DNA of 64,000 nt from positions 1,155,501 through 1,219,500 of the forward strand of contig NZ_CP095061.1 in NCBI RefSeq assembly GCF_022921055.1, given 5' to 3'. Below are positions 28,890 through 39,107 of this stretch, piece by piece. Numbering within the stretch: position 1 is the stretch's first letter; each line of letters starts with the position of its first letter. Source of the stretch: Hymenobacter volaticus (GTDB lineage: Bacteria > Bacteroidota > Bacteroidia > Cytophagales > Hymenobacteraceae). The translations under genes and the position numbers were made by a program. The notes below the pieces were generated by a model. It was not told the DNA's origin. It saw nothing but the letters and a program-made list of their open reading frames with translations, and ran no database searches.

Positions 28890-29683
28890 CTACACCTCCA
28901 GGAAAGCCTCAATAGCTTTCAGCGTTTCGCGAGGGTCACTTACGTGTGGGCAATGCCCGTTGACAGGCAGTGTTACGAGGGTGGCCCCGGAATAGCCGCC
29001 TGTAGATAGTCGCCTACCTCCGGTGGGGCAATGAGGTCCTGGGCGCACTGCACTAGCAAGCAAGGAGTGTGCAGATGAGGCAAATCCTGGCGGTTATCCG
29101 ACAAGAAGGTAACGCGGGCAAATTGCTTGGCGATAGCAGGATCATTTTGACAGAAGCTGTGAGCTAATTCTGCCGATAATGAAGGGCGGTCAGGATTGCC
29201 CATCAGGAAAGGCGCAAAGGAATCAGCCCAGCCCACAAAATCTCGCTCCATGTACGACAGCATGGCTTCAACATCAACCCGGTCGAAACCACCATAATAA
29301 TCAGACTGGTTGAGGTAGCAAGGAGAAGGGCATAGCAGCAGGAGCTGCTGAAACCGAGTCGGCTCTTCAATGGCGGCAAGCATTCCGATCATAGCGCCCA
29401 CTGAGTGACCTACCAAGGTAACATCCGTAAGCCCAAGCTCCCGGCAGATAGAAAGTACATCCTGCGCGTACCCATCTAGCGTAGCGTATTTGGCAGGATC
29501 ATAAGCCGACGCGTCGGATTGGCCCGCGCCTATATGATCGAAAAGCACCAAGCGGTATTGCTTGGAAAGCGGTGGTAAAATGTAGCGCCAAATGCTTTGG
29601 TCACAACCAAAGCCATTTACAAATAGAAGGGTCTGTTGTCCCTGGCCTATTACTTGAACATTATTTCTTTTGAGCACATCCAT
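28890..29683 (-). CDS. RsbQ-like alpha/beta hydrolase (one apparent frameshift near the end)
   Basis: Starts MDVLKRNNVQVIGQGQQTLLFVNGFGCDQSIWRY, the RsbQ/strigolactone-receptor (DAD2/D14) type. Nucleophile in LVGHSVGAMIGM, acid in CAQDLIAPPEVGDY. The frame as given ends early at IPGPPS; CCCC (plus strand) at 28985-28988 should be CCCCC, which restores IPGATLVTLPVNGHCPHVSD with the catalytic His and ends at the stop at 28890. Restored length ~264 residues, matching RsbQ. RsbQ acts with the phosphatase RsbP in Bacillus stress signalling; no partner gene is adjacent here, so the ligand or substrate is unknown. Confidence 0.85.
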
Positions 29684-30052
29684 CGGTGACAGTATAGCCT
29701 GATAACACTGAATTTATTTTTTTAATGATGTTCAATATCAATTAATTTCAAAATAGGACGGTTTTTCCCTTATCGCTACTCTTTTCCTATGCTTTTACTG
29801 CCTGCCGATTCAAAATGGGATCGTGCAAGTTGATCTTGCCAAAAGATAGCAAACAGAATTCAGTAAGCTGTCTTCCGGCACCGCAACAGCTACGTTTTGG
29901 TTCAGTATAGTTCACATATAACGCAAGAATAGCTATAGCGGCTTCTATAAGTGGTGTCTACAGTGCAGCACCACTACGGCAAGAGGCTACTGTGTGGCTA
30001 GGTTAAGCAAAGTAGTTAGTAGCCATACCATCCATTCCTGAGTTTTTGCACT
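29684..30052. other. Intergenic region, nothing recognised
   Basis: 369 bp, AT-rich near the RsbQ-like gene start, with no gene, repeat or clear hairpin. Confidence 0.45.
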
Positions 30053-31337
30053 CTAACGCGTAAGCCGGTAGATCATCAAGGCCGCGCGCTGCACGAGTAA
30101 AGGAAACTCCTTGGTATTAAGGGTTTCGCCGGGAGCGTGGGCTCCTTTGCCCGAAGCACCTAAGCCATCGAGGCAGTCCAGATACTGCGCCACCAACGAT
30201 ACGTCGCCGGCGCCACGGGAGCCCGGGTCGCCGGCAGTTACGGGACCAAAGCCAAGGTCACGGCTCACTTGGTCGGCGAGGGCGGCCAGTTTCTGGTTGC
30301 CGAGGGTAGGGGCATGCCGGGCAAGTTGTCGGTGAACGATATTTCGGCGCGGGTATTGGGCAGGTTGCGCGCTACTATTTCGCGCATCTTCACCCGGGCA
30401 TCTTCTTTCTGTTTTTCAGTAAGGAAGCGCAAGTCACCGGCTACGGCTACTTCCGGCGAAATGATATTGGTTTTGCCGGCTACCTCGCCGTGCGCTTTGG
30501 CCGCGTCGTATTTCACTTCCGAGCCCCCCACAATAAGACCCGGATTAAACGTCAGGTACTGTTCCTGACTTAGCTTCTCGCGAAACTCGTTCAGGATGCG
30601 GGACGCCTCGAAAATAGCGCCGTAGCCTACATTCGGCTTGAAGATGGTAGACGAGTGACCCGCTTGCCCATACGTTTTCAGCTGCCAGCTACTAGAGCCG
30701 CGCCGTGCTGTAGCCACCGAGTGCAGCCCCGCCGCCGACTCGAAGGCCAGCGCTACATCCGATTCTTTGGCTTTGGCAATGAAATCGGCGCGACTGGCTT
30801 CGCCTTCCCTTTGCGCTCTTCGTCGCCGGTGAAGTAAGCCGTGATGGTGGTATTGTCGAGCAAGCCATTTTGCTGCAACGCCTGCAAGGCCGCCAGTATC
30901 ACCACGTCGCCGCCTTTCATATCGTTGAGACCTTGACCAGTGGCCGTCGAATCATTTAGCTGCGTGTATTTAGTGAAAGGCATATCCAACTCAAACACCG
31001 TATCGAGGTGCCCAATCAGGAAAAGCTTCTCGCCCTTTTTGCCTTTGCGCTGCGCCACCAAATGACCGGCCCGTTGCATGGCTGCCGGCATAGCTACCCA
31101 TTCGGTTTTGAAGCCAATAGCATCAAACTCTTTACGCAGAATGGCGCCCACATCTTGCACGCCCTTCTGGTTCAGTGTGCCGCTATTAATATTGACGAGC
31201 TGTACCAGCAGCTTCTCGCTCTGCGGCATATTCTGCTTTACAGAAGCAATGATCTTCTGTTCGGTGGCGGTAAGCTTTTGAGCATTTGCAGCGAAACTGC
31301 ACACTAGCGCGCAGGCAAGGGTAAGTCGTTTTCTCAT
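30053..31337 (-). CDS. M20 family metallopeptidase, carboxypeptidase G2-like (two apparent frameshifts)
   Basis: Zinc exopeptidase cutting C-terminal residues (often glutamate). Signal peptide MRKRLTLACALVCSFAANAQ at 31337; first zinc segment LFLIGHLDTVFE, then GLNDMKGGDVVIL (bridging Asp) and the catalytic TGDEE. Frame break 1: CC at 30803-30804 (plus strand) should be CCC, restoring KGKGEASRADFIAKAKES. Then GQAGHSSTIFKPNVGYGAI is the lid-domain His. Frame break 2: GGGG at 30309-30312 should be GGGGG, restoring GMPPTLGNQKLAALADQ. The end, DCLDGLGASGKGAHAPGETLN, carries the last zinc His. Restored length ~428 residues. It lies downstream of the SusD/SusC pair on the same strand with a terminator between. 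Confidence 0.88.
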
Positions 31338-31467
31338 GGAATTGGTCGAAGTAACTTTAAAAGAAACGTACTAGGGTTAGCAATTCTCTGTTATCCACGG
31401 TAAGTAGCCGGCTTATCAAGTCAGTAGCAGCACAGCACAATGTAAAGAAGTCTGCTATACGGGCATA

Positions 31468-31500
31468 AAAAAGGGGATTGAATAGCTCAACCCCCTTTTT
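31468..31500 (-). terminator. Terminator after the susCD unit
   Basis: AAAAAGGGG (31468-31476) pairs with CCCCTTTTT (to 31500), with a supporting TTGA/TCAA inner pairing. It lies just past the SusD stop and would end minus-strand transcripts there. Confidence 0.75.
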
Positions 31501-31520
31501 CAGAAACTATACCCTATTGG

Positions 31521-33143
31521 TTAGTCCACAACGTCCCAGAAAACCTTGGACGTAAACTGATTGATACCCGCCGGGATATTTGTAGAGTTCGTACTGATTT
31601 CGGTTTGGGGGTACAGCAAACGCACTGGTAGCTTATCAGCTCGCGGCGAGCTGGATTGCAGCGAAGCCGGGAACTTAGGGAAAGCAGTTCTTCTGTACTC
31701 ATTCCAGGCTTCGATACCCGTAACTGAATTCATGGCCAGGTACTTCTGGTAGATGATTTTCTCTAGTTTGCTAACCGGACGAGGATTGCCAGTTGCCGGA
31801 ACACCCACACGAGTCGTAGCTGCGTCCCAGTCCACTAAGCCGTTGTTGTCATTGTCTTTATCATTGGCCGTTAGGTACTTTTTGTAGTCGGCAACGGCAT
31901 TGGCCGATACATTGCTGGTTGTACCTGTGCGACTGGGAGCCGGCGCGTAGTAATACACGAACGAAGCCTGAATGCCGTTGTTGAAATCGGTTTTGGCGGC
32001 GGCGTCACCACCAGTTAGGAGGCCTCTGGATTTAGCTTCTGCCTGTAGAAAGTAGCTCTCCGCAGCGAGCATGAGGGGCGTAGGAGCATCAAACCCTTTC
32101 AAGATGCCGCCATAATCTTTCCAACGAGATATTTGGGTGCTGCCTGGAAGCGGGTTTGGGTCACCCAACACAACCCCTTTGTAGGTGTTAGCAAAAGTGC
32201 CAGTAGTTGCCAACACGTACAACTGAGATACTCGGGGATCTTTGTTGACGACGTACTGATCAATAATGTACTGTGTACCGGCTTGCCAGTTACGGTTAGT
32301 GGAAGCCCCACCAGCTGCAGTGGCCCGGTACATATTCCAAAAGGGGTTCTGCTTACCAGCGGTCTGCAAATAGCCTGGCTGCACTACTACATCTGCTATT
32401 ACAAACCCACCAGTAGCCGACTGTAGCTTGGTCATTTCAGTCCGTACGTATCCATCCAGAGCCGGAACGAACGACTGGCGCAGCAAAATCCGGAGCTTGA
32501 GCGTGTTAGCAAACCTAGTCCAGTTGGCCATGGTACCACCGAATACAATGTCTTCGGAGCCTACAGCCGTGGGGTTAGTACCAGGGTCTTTGATAGCAGC
32601 TACCGCTTCATCGAGCTTTACCACCAAATCTTTGTAGATATCTTCGGCCTTGTCGTACTGCGGGGCCAGAAGAGGCGTAGACGCATCAGCCTGTAACGAC
32701 TGCGAGTACGGAATGTCGCCGTACTGATCGACCAGCATCTGGTAGTTCAGCACCTTCATGATTTTAGCAATCGATGAGATGTACACCAAGCCCTGGGCGG
32801 CACCATTCTTCTCGATGTTGTCGTAATCCTTGAGGTTGTCGTAGACCGAGCCCCAGAGCCCTTGCTGATAAGTACTGCTGTAAGTGTACGTCCGCTCTTC
32901 GTTGTAGCCATTTACCGTACCCGTCTTGCCCCAATAGCCAGCAGTCCAGCTGCCGTATGTATTCAGCGTGAGGCCATAGTTGTCGGCAGTTACTTTCAGG
33001 GCCTGGGCCAGAATGGCGTTAGGGGTTGCCGACTCTAGGGTTAGGCTATTAGGATTTTGGTTGATATCAAAAAAGTCGTCGCTACAGCCGGTCGTGAGAG
33101 ACACAAGCGCTAGGGCCACCAAAAATTTACTTGTATTTTTCAT
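31521..33143 (-). CDS. SusD/RagB family nutrient-binding lipoprotein
   Basis: 540 residues from ATG 33143, which starts a lipoprotein signal MKNTSKFLVALALVSLTTGC (Cys 20). The frame is open upstream, but only as a shadow of susC. The mature part DDFFDINQNPNSLTLESATPNAILAQAL and the TPR-like helices (GSWTAGYWGKTGTVNGYNEERTY, MLVDQYGDIPYSQSLQAD, NWTRFANTLKLRILLRQSF, LMLAAESYFLQAEAKSRG) place it in the SusD-like_2 group. It forms the lid on the SusC transporter in the outer membrane and captures the ligand. Start is 11 bp after the SusC stop, so the two are co-translated. Confidence 0.93.
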   Translation of the reverse strand: MKNTSKFLVALALVSLTTGCSDDFFDINQNPNSLTLESATPNAILAQALKVTADNYGLTLNTYGSWTAGYWGKTGTVNGYNEERTYTYSSTYQQGLWGSVYDNLKDYDNIEKNGAAQGLVYISSIAKIMKVLNYQMLVDQYGDIPYSQSLQADASTPLLAPQYDKAEDIYKDLVVKLDEAVAAIKDPGTNPTAVGSEDIVFGGTMANWTRFANTLKLRILLRQSFVPALDGYVRTEMTKLQSATGGFVIADVVVQPGYLQTAGKQNPFWNMYRATAAGGASTNRNWQAGTQYIIDQYVVNKDPRVSQLYVLATTGTFANTYKGVVLGDPNPLPGSTQISRWKDYGGILKGFDAPTPLMLAAESYFLQAEAKSRGLLTGGDAAAKTDFNNGIQASFVYYYAPAPSRTGTTSNVSANAVADYKKYLTANDKDNDNNGLVDWDAATTRVGVPATGNPRPVSKLEKIIYQKYLAMNSVTGIEAWNEYRRTAFPKFPASLQSSSPRADKLPVRLLYPQTEISTNSTNIPAGINQFTSKVFWDVVD

Positions 33144-33153
33144 TGCTCTTGAA

Positions 33154-36100
33154 TTAGAAAGTGGCCGACAAGCTAGCACCGTAGAAACGAGTCGGAGGCG
33201 TTTGGTCGGCGTTGTTGATACCAATACCGTTGCCGCTCGTGAAGCTGAATTCGGGGTCAGTGTACTGGTTTTCCTTAGGCACCCAGGTATACAGGTTGCG
33301 GCCATATAGATTGAGGGTCACACCTTTGATAAAGCCCGTGCTACCCAACAAAGAGGCTGGTAAACTGTAGTTCAACGAAACCTCCCGTAGCTTAAAGAAG
33401 TCGCCTTTCGTAACGTAGTTGGCTGCTATATTCCGGTTGTAGGAACTGTTGGCCCAGAACTCGGCACCGCCAGGCGTCAGGTTTTCAGTGTTGGCTACAT
33501 AAGTGCCGTCAGGCGCCAGTATCGATGAATTTGGCATCACGAATGGCTCGCGGCCTGTAGAGGCGCTGCGGGCTGAAGCACCCGTAAAGTCCATGGTAGA
33601 GCCAATGCCATGGTACACGTAGTAGCCGGTTCGATATTCGGCTTGCGCCGCCAGGGTGATGCCCTTAAAATTGAGACTGGTATTGAAGCCATACTTGTAC
33701 TTAGGCAGCGTATTACCAAAAGTGGTGAGCTGCCCCGATTGCGAAGGTACCCAGCCTTGACGCTGGTATGTAGAGCCATCAGCTGCCGTTGCGGAACCTA
33801 AGTTCAAGTAGGTTAAGATCACGCGGCCCTGATCATCACGATTGTAATCAGTTCCCTGAAGAACCGGATAGGGTTGCCCTTCAATAGCATACACTTGCGC
33901 GTTGCCACCTGATGTAAGTGGCAACTGCGTCGTTTGATCCGTGATTTTGAGAACCTTGTTGTCGTTATAGTTGTAGTTCAACCCTACTTTCCAGGTTAGA
34001 CCATTTTCAGCTTCTATGGGCGTCACGTTCAGATCCAACTCCACGCCGTTGTTCTGTACCCTACCCGCATTGAGCAGATAGTTGGTAAAACCGCCCGAAG
34101 GGGCAATATTGGCATTGATGGTCTGATTAATGGAGAGTTGATAATAGTAAGTAGCCGCCAAGTTAATTCGCTGCTTCAGGAAGCTCAGCTCACTTCCTAC
34201 TTCCGTGGAGTGTGTGAATTCCGGTTTCAGGTTTGGCACAATAGTTTGGTTGCTGAGAGTATAAGAGGCTGCCGACCCAAAAGGATAGCCGCTGCCCGGA
34301 TTGTAAACCGGCGCGATGCTGTATGCCCCGAAGTTGTTGGCAACGCCGCCAACGTTACCACCCAAGTTTACCTGTCCTACTTTCGAGTAGCCGCCACGAA
34401 GTTTGCCATAGTCGAAGAAGGCCACCGACTTCAAGGCCGGAATAATTTCCGATAGCACCACGGAGGCATCTACGCTAGGGTAGAAGTAGGAGCGGTTTTC
34501 AGGGCTCAAAATGGAAACTTCTTCCTGGCGAGCCGAACCGTGCAGGAAGAACATGTCTTTGTAGCCCAGCGTCAGGTCGCCAAAAAAAGCCGCCTGCCGA
34601 TAGCGGTACCGTCCTTGGCTAACCGATGCTTCGCCTACCCGGTTGGTGCCGACGTTGAAAATACCAGGTACCGACAGTGCATTTGCCGAAGCTGCTAGGA
34701 ACTGGGAATTGTTCATCTGAACGTTGTTGCCCAGAATTCCTTTGATGGAAATGTCACCAACCTGCTTAACAATGTTGATGAATAAGTCGGAGTTAAAACG
34801 GTTTACGTAGCTATTCGCCTCGGTCACGTTGCCGGCAATGTTGCTGCGGGCATTAATGGGCCGATTGAGTGTGTAAGACGTGAAAGTGAATTGGTCTTGC
34901 CAATTCTTATTATCCTGGTTGATGTTGGTCAGACCGATTCGGTACTGTGCCGACAACCAATCGTTGATTTTGTAGCCCAGATCAATACTGCCAATCAGAG
35001 TGTTCTGGCGAATATTGCGGCGGTTGTTGTCGAGAGTGAAGTAGGGGTTGGAGTAATACTCGTTGTAGTAACCGTTAGGGTTAGCAAACTCATCGGTCCG
35101 CCAGTTTTTGTACTGGGTAACTGGAATTAGCGCCGAGGTATTGAGCAGTTGGTCGTAGATGGCGCCGGTGCTCTGGTCCACTTTAACTTGTGCAAACGAA
35201 ACGTTCATGCCCGCCGAAAGCTTGTTCATCTGGCGCGACGCATTAGCACGGAACGTGTTGCGGTCGTACTGATCCATTGGCACAACTCCCTTGTTCTTCA
35301 CGTTCTGATACGACACAAAGATCTTGGTGTCTTTGTCACCGCCCGAGAACGAGACATTGTTTTGCATCTGGTACCCGGTGTTGAAGAAGTCTTTACGCTC
35401 GTTCGGCCGGGCTTTGTATTCAATTTTTTGAATGTTTTTGTCTACAGTCTGGTAGCCTAGCTCCCGGATAGAACCGTCGTAACGTTCGCCGTATTGCTGG
35501 TTTTCGTAGGGCGTGTATTCCCGAATCCATTCCGAAGAGCCTGGACCAAATTCGTTCTGAAATTTCGGCCAGAAGCTGATCTGTTCTAGCTGCGACGTGT
35601 GTGAGAAAGTTACACTCGGAGTAGTGCCGCCTCTTTTCGTCGTGATAATTAGTGCCCCGTTGGTAGCCTGCGAACCATATAGAGCGGCAGCGTTTGCTCC
35701 TTTCAGAATGGTGATGTCGGCAATATCATCGGGGTTGAGCGCGGTTAATACATCCTGCGTAGTTTGTACCCCATCAATTACAACGAGAGCTTGGTTTTCA
35801 CCAGTCAATGAGCGGGTACCGCGCAGAGTAATACGCACGCTCGGGTTGATACCATTGTTGACTGTTTGAATCTGCAGGCCCGAAACTTTACCAGCCAAGC
35901 CATTGGTCACGTTCGTTACACGGGCCTGATTCAGCTCCTTGGCGTCAATTGTTGAAGTAGCGTATCCAATTTCTCGTGCTTGGCGCTGAATACCTAGCGC
36001 GCCTGTTACAACTACCTCACCAAGTTGTTTGGTATCAGCGCCCAAGCCCACATCAATGACGGCGGCGTCACCGATGGGCCGCTCAATAGCTCCATACCCT

Positions 36101-36330
36101 ATCGAGGAGAATGCAAGTATGGAAGTACCGGCTGGAACACTGATAGAATACGCGCCATCAGCATTCGTTGACACGCCAACTGAGGTGCCTTTTGCTAATA
36201 CAGTAACTCCAGGAAGCCCTTGACCAGTCGCTTGATCAGTAACCTTCCCCGAAATTGCTCTGTTTTGAGCCATCCCCTGCTGCAACAGGCTGATAGTCAA
36301 AGCAGAAGTAAGAAGTAATTTTTGTCTCAT
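33154..36330 (-). CDS. SusC/RagA family TonB-dependent transporter
   Basis: 1058 residues. Signal peptide MRQKLLLTSALTISLLQQGMAQ, a carboxypeptidase-like domain (ISGKVTDQATGQGLPGVTVLAKGTSVGVSTNADG), TonB box/plug region with LGEVVVTGALGIQRQAREIGYAT and the plug sequence LRGTRSLTGENQALVVIDGVQTT, NPDDIADITILKGANAAALYGSQATNGALIITTKRG, then a 22-strand barrel ending in an aromatic residue (GASLSATF). It imports glycans or peptides with energy from TonB. The downstream SusD and neighbouring peptidases suggest a peptide substrate, as for RagAB. Confidence 0.95.
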   Translation of the reverse strand: MRQKLLLTSALTISLLQQGMAQNRAISGKVTDQATGQGLPGVTVLAKGTSVGVSTNADGAYSISVPAGTSILAFSSIGYGAIERPIGDAAVIDVGLGADTKQLGEVVVTGALGIQRQAREIGYATSTIDAKELNQARVTNVTNGLAGKVSGLQIQTVNNGINPSVRITLRGTRSLTGENQALVVIDGVQTTQDVLTALNPDDIADITILKGANAAALYGSQATNGALIITTKRGGTTPSVTFSHTSQLEQISFWPKFQNEFGPGSSEWIREYTPYENQQYGERYDGSIRELGYQTVDKNIQKIEYKARPNERKDFFNTGYQMQNNVSFSGGDKDTKIFVSYQNVKNKGVVPMDQYDRNTFRANASRQMNKLSAGMNVSFAQVKVDQSTGAIYDQLLNTSALIPVTQYKNWRTDEFANPNGYYNEYYSNPYFTLDNNRRNIRQNTLIGSIDLGYKINDWLSAQYRIGLTNINQDNKNWQDQFTFTSYTLNRPINARSNIAGNVTEANSYVNRFNSDLFINIVKQVGDISIKGILGNNVQMNNSQFLAASANALSVPGIFNVGTNRVGEASVSQGRYRYRQAAFFGDLTLGYKDMFFLHGSARQEEVSILSPENRSYFYPSVDASVVLSEIIPALKSVAFFDYGKLRGGYSKVGQVNLGGNVGGVANNFGAYSIAPVYNPGSGYPFGSAASYTLSNQTIVPNLKPEFTHSTEVGSELSFLKQRINLAATYYYQLSINQTINANIAPSGGFTNYLLNAGRVQNNGVELDLNVTPIEAENGLTWKVGLNYNYNDNKVLKITDQTTQLPLTSGGNAQVYAIEGQPYPVLQGTDYNRDDQGRVILTYLNLGSATAADGSTYQRQGWVPSQSGQLTTFGNTLPKYKYGFNTSLNFKGITLAAQAEYRTGYYVYHGIGSTMDFTGASARSASTGREPFVMPNSSILAPDGTYVANTENLTPGGAEFWANSSYNRNIAANYVTKGDFFKLREVSLNYSLPASLLGSTGFIKGVTLNLYGRNLYTWVPKENQYTDPEFSFTSGNGIGINNADQTPPTRFYGASLSATF

Positions 36331-36935
36331 TTGATTGTTTTTGGTGAGTGAAAATGGTTGTTGGAATCATGCAACTCCACAAGTATACAGATCGGTTTTA
36401 TTAATTAATAATTAATAATCGATCCATTTTTTAAGAATATATAAATAAAATGCCCTTTGTATTAAGATATGTTGAATAAAAAGCTTGCATTGATGTTATA
36501 TTGTTAATGGGTCTCTAGCTTTCAATATTCCTATAGATGTAGTTACATGGTTATCCCAGTGAATTTTGGTAAATGCAAGCAGTGCTGTTAAATCACAGTA
36601 AGACTAAATCGATTGCAATTCGTTGAGTCTTTCTAGAAACACCTGAATTTTTAGTGAACCCGATAATTATTGGGGTAAAGGAGCTAGTATCATCAAAATG
36701 GAAGAGCTGATACTTGAAGGTGTTTGTCTTAGATTATTGATACAGTGAGAGACTGCCACAAGTCATTGTTTCGATAGACAGTGCCGCCTGTTTCAACTAG
36801 TATTTATGAGGGTAAATTTTTTTTTTTGTTGAAGCTGCAATCCTGTTTAAAATGGGTAGAATGCACAACCCAACGCAACGAAACGGGAATTGCTGGTACT
36901 TTAGCTGCTGAAGCTTCTCTCACTAAAAACTTTCT
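36331..36935. other. Divergent promoter region, AT-rich, nothing specific recognised
   Basis: 605 bp between divergently transcribed susC and the M28 peptidase gene. It is very AT-rich (runs such as ATTAATTAATAATTAATAAT near 36400) and has an 11-T run at 36817-36827. No sigma/anti-sigma genes or repeats were found, so regulation is not visible. Confidence 0.5.
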
Positions 36936-38516
36936 ATGAACACATTCCGACTCCTTACTCTCGCTGGAGGCCTATCCATAGCTGCTCCTGGTTTAGCCCA
37001 ACAAACCGCCGAGAAGGTGGATCAAGCAGCTATTGCCAAAATCAAGGACGAGGGCATGAACCGCTCCAAGGTGATGGAAACGGCTTTCTACCTCACTGAT
37101 GTGTGCGGCCCACGCCTTGCTGGTTCCGACGGCCTCAAGCGTGCTTATGACTGGACCAAGACCCGCCTTACCCAATACGGTCTGACCAATGCTAGTCTTG
37201 AGCCGTGGGGTGAGTTCGGCCGCGGATGGGACATCGAGAAGTCCTATGTAGCCATGACAGCCCCGTACTACCACACCATGATTGGCGCGCCTAAGGCCTG
37301 GACCCCAAGCACCAGTGGCAGCGTCAAGAAGCAGGTAGCGTACGTGAAGGCAATTACCGAAGCTGAACTCGATAGATACAAAGGCCAGCTTCGCGACAAA
37401 ATAGTAGTCCTGGAGGTAGCTACGCCGCCGAAAGAAGGCTTCGAGCCCGACGCTAAACGCTACACCGATGAGGAACTGAAGAAAATGGCCGACGGTACCC
37501 CCGCTGCTCGCCCGGCGGCTACTGGTACTCCCGCCACTTCCGAAGCCGACCGGATGGCTACTTACCGGGCCCGTTTGGCGCTCCGCACCAAAATGACCGA
37601 AATGATGATGAGCGAAGGCGCTGCTGCCGTGCTTAGCACCCGTGGCGGCTCCCAGGGCACGTTCTTCACCTCGAACGGCGCGCCCTATGCTCCTGATGCC
37701 AAGCCGGTACTGCCTGAAATTGAAATGTCGCCCGAAGACCAATTGCGCATTATCCGGTTGGTAGAAGCGGGCATTCCGGTGGAAGTGGAAATGGAAACCA
37801 AAACCCGTTTCCAAACTCAAGACTTGAAAGGCTACAACGTCATAGCCGAAATTCCGGGCACCGATAAGAAACTGAAAAGCGAAGTGGTGATGCTCGGCGG
37901 CCACCTCGACTCTTGGCACGCGGCTACGGGCGCTACCGACAACGCCGCTGGCTGCGCCGTGATGATGGAAGCTGTTCGCATTTTGAAAGCTAGTGGTTTG
38001 AAGCCACGCCGCACCATCCGGATTGCACTGTGGAGCGCAGAAGAACAAGGCTTGTTCGGCTCGCGCAACTACGTGAAAAACCATTTCGCCGACCCCGCCA
38101 CTATGAAGCTGCTGCCCGAGCACGAGAAATTAGCGGCGTACTTCAACCTCGACAACGGCGGCGGCAAAATTCGCGGTATCTATCAGCAAAGCAACGAAGC
38201 TGTGGCGCCCATCTTCACTGCTTGGCTCGCACCCTTCACCGACCTCGGGGCCACCACCGTTACGCCCCGCAACACCGGCGGCACCGACCACCTGTCTTTT
38301 GATGCTGTGGGCCTGCCCGGCTTTCAGTTCATCCAAGACCCGCTCGATTACGGTACCCGTACTCACCACACCAACCAGGACACCTACGACCGCCTCATCC
38401 CGGAAGATCTAAAGCAGGCCTCCGTGGTAGTAGCCTCGTTTGTGTACCACGCCGCTACCCGCGACCAGAAACTGCCGCGTAAGCCGCTGCCTGCTGCAAC
38501 TGCTAAAGCCCAATAA
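36936..38516 (+). CDS. M28 family metallopeptidase (aminopeptidase)
   Basis: 526 residues, signal peptide MNTFRLLTLAGGLSIAAPGLAQQ. A PA-type insert (~150-260, with a Thr/Pro/Ala-rich linker TPAARPAATGTPATSEAD) precedes the catalytic domain. All zinc ligands are visible: GGHLDSW (His, Asp), TGATDNAAG (bridging Asp), WSAEEQGLFGSR (Glu base and Glu ligand), NLDNGGG (Asp) and TRTHHTNQDTYD (His). These are di-zinc aminopeptidases exported to the periplasm or surface. Divergent from susC, so it may supply peptides or amino acids to that uptake system; this is inferred from position. Confidence 0.92.
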   Translation: MNTFRLLTLAGGLSIAAPGLAQQTAEKVDQAAIAKIKDEGMNRSKVMETAFYLTDVCGPRLAGSDGLKRAYDWTKTRLTQYGLTNASLEPWGEFGRGWDIEKSYVAMTAPYYHTMIGAPKAWTPSTSGSVKKQVAYVKAITEAELDRYKGQLRDKIVVLEVATPPKEGFEPDAKRYTDEELKKMADGTPAARPAATGTPATSEADRMATYRARLALRTKMTEMMMSEGAAAVLSTRGGSQGTFFTSNGAPYAPDAKPVLPEIEMSPEDQLRIIRLVEAGIPVEVEMETKTRFQTQDLKGYNVIAEIPGTDKKLKSEVVMLGGHLDSWHAATGATDNAAGCAVMMEAVRILKASGLKPRRTIRIALWSAEEQGLFGSRNYVKNHFADPATMKLLPEHEKLAAYFNLDNGGGKIRGIYQQSNEAVAPIFTAWLAPFTDLGATTVTPRNTGGTDHLSFDAVGLPGFQFIQDPLDYGTRTHHTNQDTYDRLIPEDLKQASVVVASFVYHAATRDQKLPRKPLPAATAKAQ

Positions 38517-38537
38517 GTAAGAGCCGCCCTAAAAAGC

Positions 38538-38576
38538 AAACGCCTCGCTGACTTCAAAAGTCGGTGGGGCGTTTTT
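38538..38576 (+). terminator. Terminator after the M28 peptidase gene
   Basis: Stem AAACGCC (38538-38544) / GGCGTTT (38568-38574) with inner GACT/AGTC, followed by T's. Confidence 0.7.
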
Positions 38577-38621
38577 GTTGATAGTCAATTAACAATTGCT
38601 AGTCTGGCCGCTAGCTAAATA

Positions 38622-38942
38622 CTACTCTGCTAAGCCTAGTTTCCTCGTCACCCAATTCTTGGGAACATCTACTGTGACTTCGACTACAGGCTTATCCGTT
38701 TTGTCTTTCATCCGATCAGTTAATCGGCTTAGCCGGTCTTTTTCGCTGTTGCGGGAAAGCAGAATCTTGCCGTAGTCCCGGATGACATTAACGGCTTTCG
38801 GGAGCGTGACGCTCACTTTCACTTCCTTGTATTGTGGGTCGGGGAGGGGAGGGTCGGCCGCTCGTCGGCTCTGAGCCTGGCTGCTCACGGCCGTAAGCAG
38901 TAATAGCGCAACGAAGAGCGTAAGCAGTTTACAGATAGACAT
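38622..38942 (-). CDS. Small secreted hypothetical protein
   Basis: 106 residues with signal peptide MSICKLLTLFVALLLLTAVSSQAQ. Mature part KEVKVSVTLPKAVNVIRDYGKILLSR ... KPVVEVTVDVPKNWVTRKLGLAE is short and beta-like. No family recognised. It stands alone. Confidence 0.6.
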   Translation of the reverse strand: MSICKLLTLFVALLLLTAVSSQAQSRRAADPPLPDPQYKEVKVSVTLPKAVNVIRDYGKILLSRNSEKDRLSRLTDRMKDKTDKPVVEVTVDVPKNWVTRKLGLAE

Positions 38943-39107
38943 TGGACCCTGATGATGCTACAAAGATGCTTCTGCTATGAATAGGGTTGTCTAGGAGTTG
39001 GTACAAAGCTGCCACGGTTTTTCTGCGAAGCAAGCAGGCTGCTTCAACATTCCAGTGAACTAGCAATCATTAGCTCAAAGAAGCTGCTGACTGTCAGTCG
39101 GTAGCGG

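Noticed and set aside
36817..36827. Run of eleven T's upstream of the M28 peptidase as a phase-variation switch
   Set aside because: Single run, no repeat-unit change visible, and the same assembly seems unreliable in homopolymers, so no inference was made.
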